A DNA stretch of 6,175 bases from NCBI GenBank assembly GCA_030641585.1, contig DAOWHE010000061.1:1-6175 (forward strand), read 5' to 3'. The position numbers and the translations under genes are program-made. The DNA comes from Dehalococcoidales bacterium. Its GTDB lineage: Bacteria; Chloroflexota; Dehalococcoidia; Dehalococcoidales; ARS1013. Below, piece by piece: positions 5,874 through 6,175 of this stretch. The notes under the pieces are model-generated. The model searched no databases and had not been told where the DNA came from. It saw nothing but the letters and a program-made list of their open reading frames with translations. How positions within the stretch are numbered: the first letter of the stretch is position 1; each line of letters begins with the position of its first letter.

Positions 5874-6175
5874 TTTCTTACCTTTATTTCAGTCTTTGCT
5901 ACGAGGGCAGGCTCGTACACGCAATAAGGCTCAGCCTCAAGATAATCCCCGGTAGTTTCATAAGCCCGCGCCCGACAACCGCCACAAAGCTTTTTATACT
6001 CGCAGCGACCACACTTCCCCTTAATCTTGGAGAGGTCTCTTAAATCGCGAAACAATGGTGAATCGTACCAAACTTCTTTGAAGCTTTGCTCTTTTATATT
6101 ACCGGCCTCAACATCCAGATAGCCGCATCCCTGCACCCTGCCCGTATGAGAGATGAAGCAAAAGCCCACGCCTGC
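5870..6175 (-). CDS. ahbD: Radical SAM/SPASM heme-synthesis protein, C-terminal fragment (AhbD-like; AhbC or NirJ possible)
   Basis: Only the last 101 residues and the stop are in the window. The reading frame is open to the right edge, and the GTG at 6169 is an internal valine, not a start. The piece is an SPASM-type auxiliary cluster domain, with FCFISHTG (5-12), Cys17 in a QGCGYL segment, and AGN at 24-26. A cysteine cluster CGRCEYKKLCGGCRARAY (55-72) gives C-x2-C-x5-C-x2-C, and TGDYL (75-79) and Cys85 follow. These cysteines would bind one or more auxiliary iron-sulfur clusters. The radical SAM core (CxxxCxxC) is outside the window. In the siroheme route, AhbC turns didecarboxysiroheme into Fe-coproporphyrin III and AhbD makes protoheme from it; NirJ acts in heme d1 synthesis. 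The FISHTG and CGGCRARAY segments and the siroheme decarboxylase next door suggest AhbD, but the fragment cannot exclude AhbC or NirJ. Confidence 0.65.
   Translation of the reverse strand, partial: AGVGFCFISHTGRVQGCGYLDVEAGNIKEQSFKEVWYDSPLFRDLRDLSKIKGKCGRCEYKKLCGGCRARAYETTGDYLEAEPYCVYEPALVAKTEIKVRK

Larger units (their letters stand above)
1..6175 (-). other. Siroheme-dependent heme biosynthesis operon, open at both ends
   Basis: All seven genes lie on the minus strand with no intergenic spacing. Start/stop overlaps of four bases occur at 5870-5873 (GTGA), 4884-4887 (ATGA), 2940-2943 (ATGA), 2023-2026 (ATGA) and 494-497 (ATGA). The remaining junction, sirC to hemA, overlaps by about 11 bases. 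This layout implies one transcript and translational coupling (inference). Any promoter must lie beyond the right edge and any terminator beyond the left edge. The order runs roughly from late to early steps: AhbD-like, AhbA-AhbB, SirC, HemA, HemC, CobA-HemD, HemB. GSA aminotransferase (HemL), AhbC and a separate sirohydrochlorin ferrochelatase are missing from the window and may lie outside it. I see no repeats, insertion sequences, tRNAs or plus-strand genes. Confidence 0.9.

Noticed and set aside
4884..6175. Heme d1 (nirDL-nirJ) operon for denitrification
   Set aside because: Related enzymes would look alike in this short stretch, but no nirS, nirF, nirN or nirE-type context is visible, and a full set of early heme genes is linked instead. 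It is kept as an alternative for the radical SAM fragment only.
1..6175. CRISPR arrays, tRNA genes, insertion sequences, riboswitches or terminators inside the window
   Set aside because: No repeated spacer pattern, cloverleaf, inverted terminal repeats or hairpin plus T-run was seen, and there is no intergenic space to hold them.

Overview
This window is a single, tightly packed tetrapyrrole (heme/siroheme) biosynthesis operon transcribed entirely on the minus strand, from the right end of the window to the left. In transcription order it holds: the C-terminal end of a radical SAM/SPASM protein (AhbD-like; 6175 to 5870); a siroheme decarboxylase whose two halves, normally the separate proteins AhbA and AhbB, are fused (5873-4884); a precorrin-2 dehydrogenase of the SirC/CysG-N/Met8 family (4887-4195); glutamyl-tRNA reductase HemA (4205-2940); hydroxymethylbilane synthase HemC (2943-2023); a fused uroporphyrinogen-III methyltransferase/synthase CobA-HemD (2026-494); and the N-terminal half of porphobilinogen synthase HemB (497-1, continuing off the left edge). 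There is no intergenic DNA. Five of the six junctions are 4-base start/stop overlaps (ATGA or GTGA) and the sixth overlaps by about 11 bases, so I see no internal promoter, terminator or RNA gene, and no convincing plus-strand gene.

Together the genes describe the alternative, siroheme-dependent route to heme. HemA, an aminotransferase (HemL) not seen here, HemB and HemC lead from glutamyl-tRNA to hydroxymethylbilane. The HemD half closes the ring to uroporphyrinogen III. The CobA half methylates it to precorrin-2. The SirC-like enzyme oxidises that to sirohydrochlorin. After iron insertion, AhbA-AhbB decarboxylates siroheme to didecarboxysiroheme. Radical SAM enzymes (AhbC, not seen, then AhbD) finish Fe-coproporphyrin III and protoheme. 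No classical-route genes (HemE, HemF/N, HemG/Y, HemH) are visible. HemL, AhbC and possibly a dedicated chelatase would be expected just outside the window.

The Ahb route is known from sulfate reducers, methanogens and other anaerobes, so the window suggests an anaerobic bacterium. The CobA-HemD fusion and clustered hemA-hemC-cobA/hemD-hemB order fit clostridial Firmicutes, Dehalococcoidia-type Chloroflexota or related anaerobes. The moderate, roughly balanced base composition does not settle the taxon, and I leave it open. The most notable points are the AhbA-AhbB fusion, the CobA-HemD fusion at the branch point, and the unassigned iron-chelation step. This is a coherent example of a described pathway, and I found no sign of an undescribed system.
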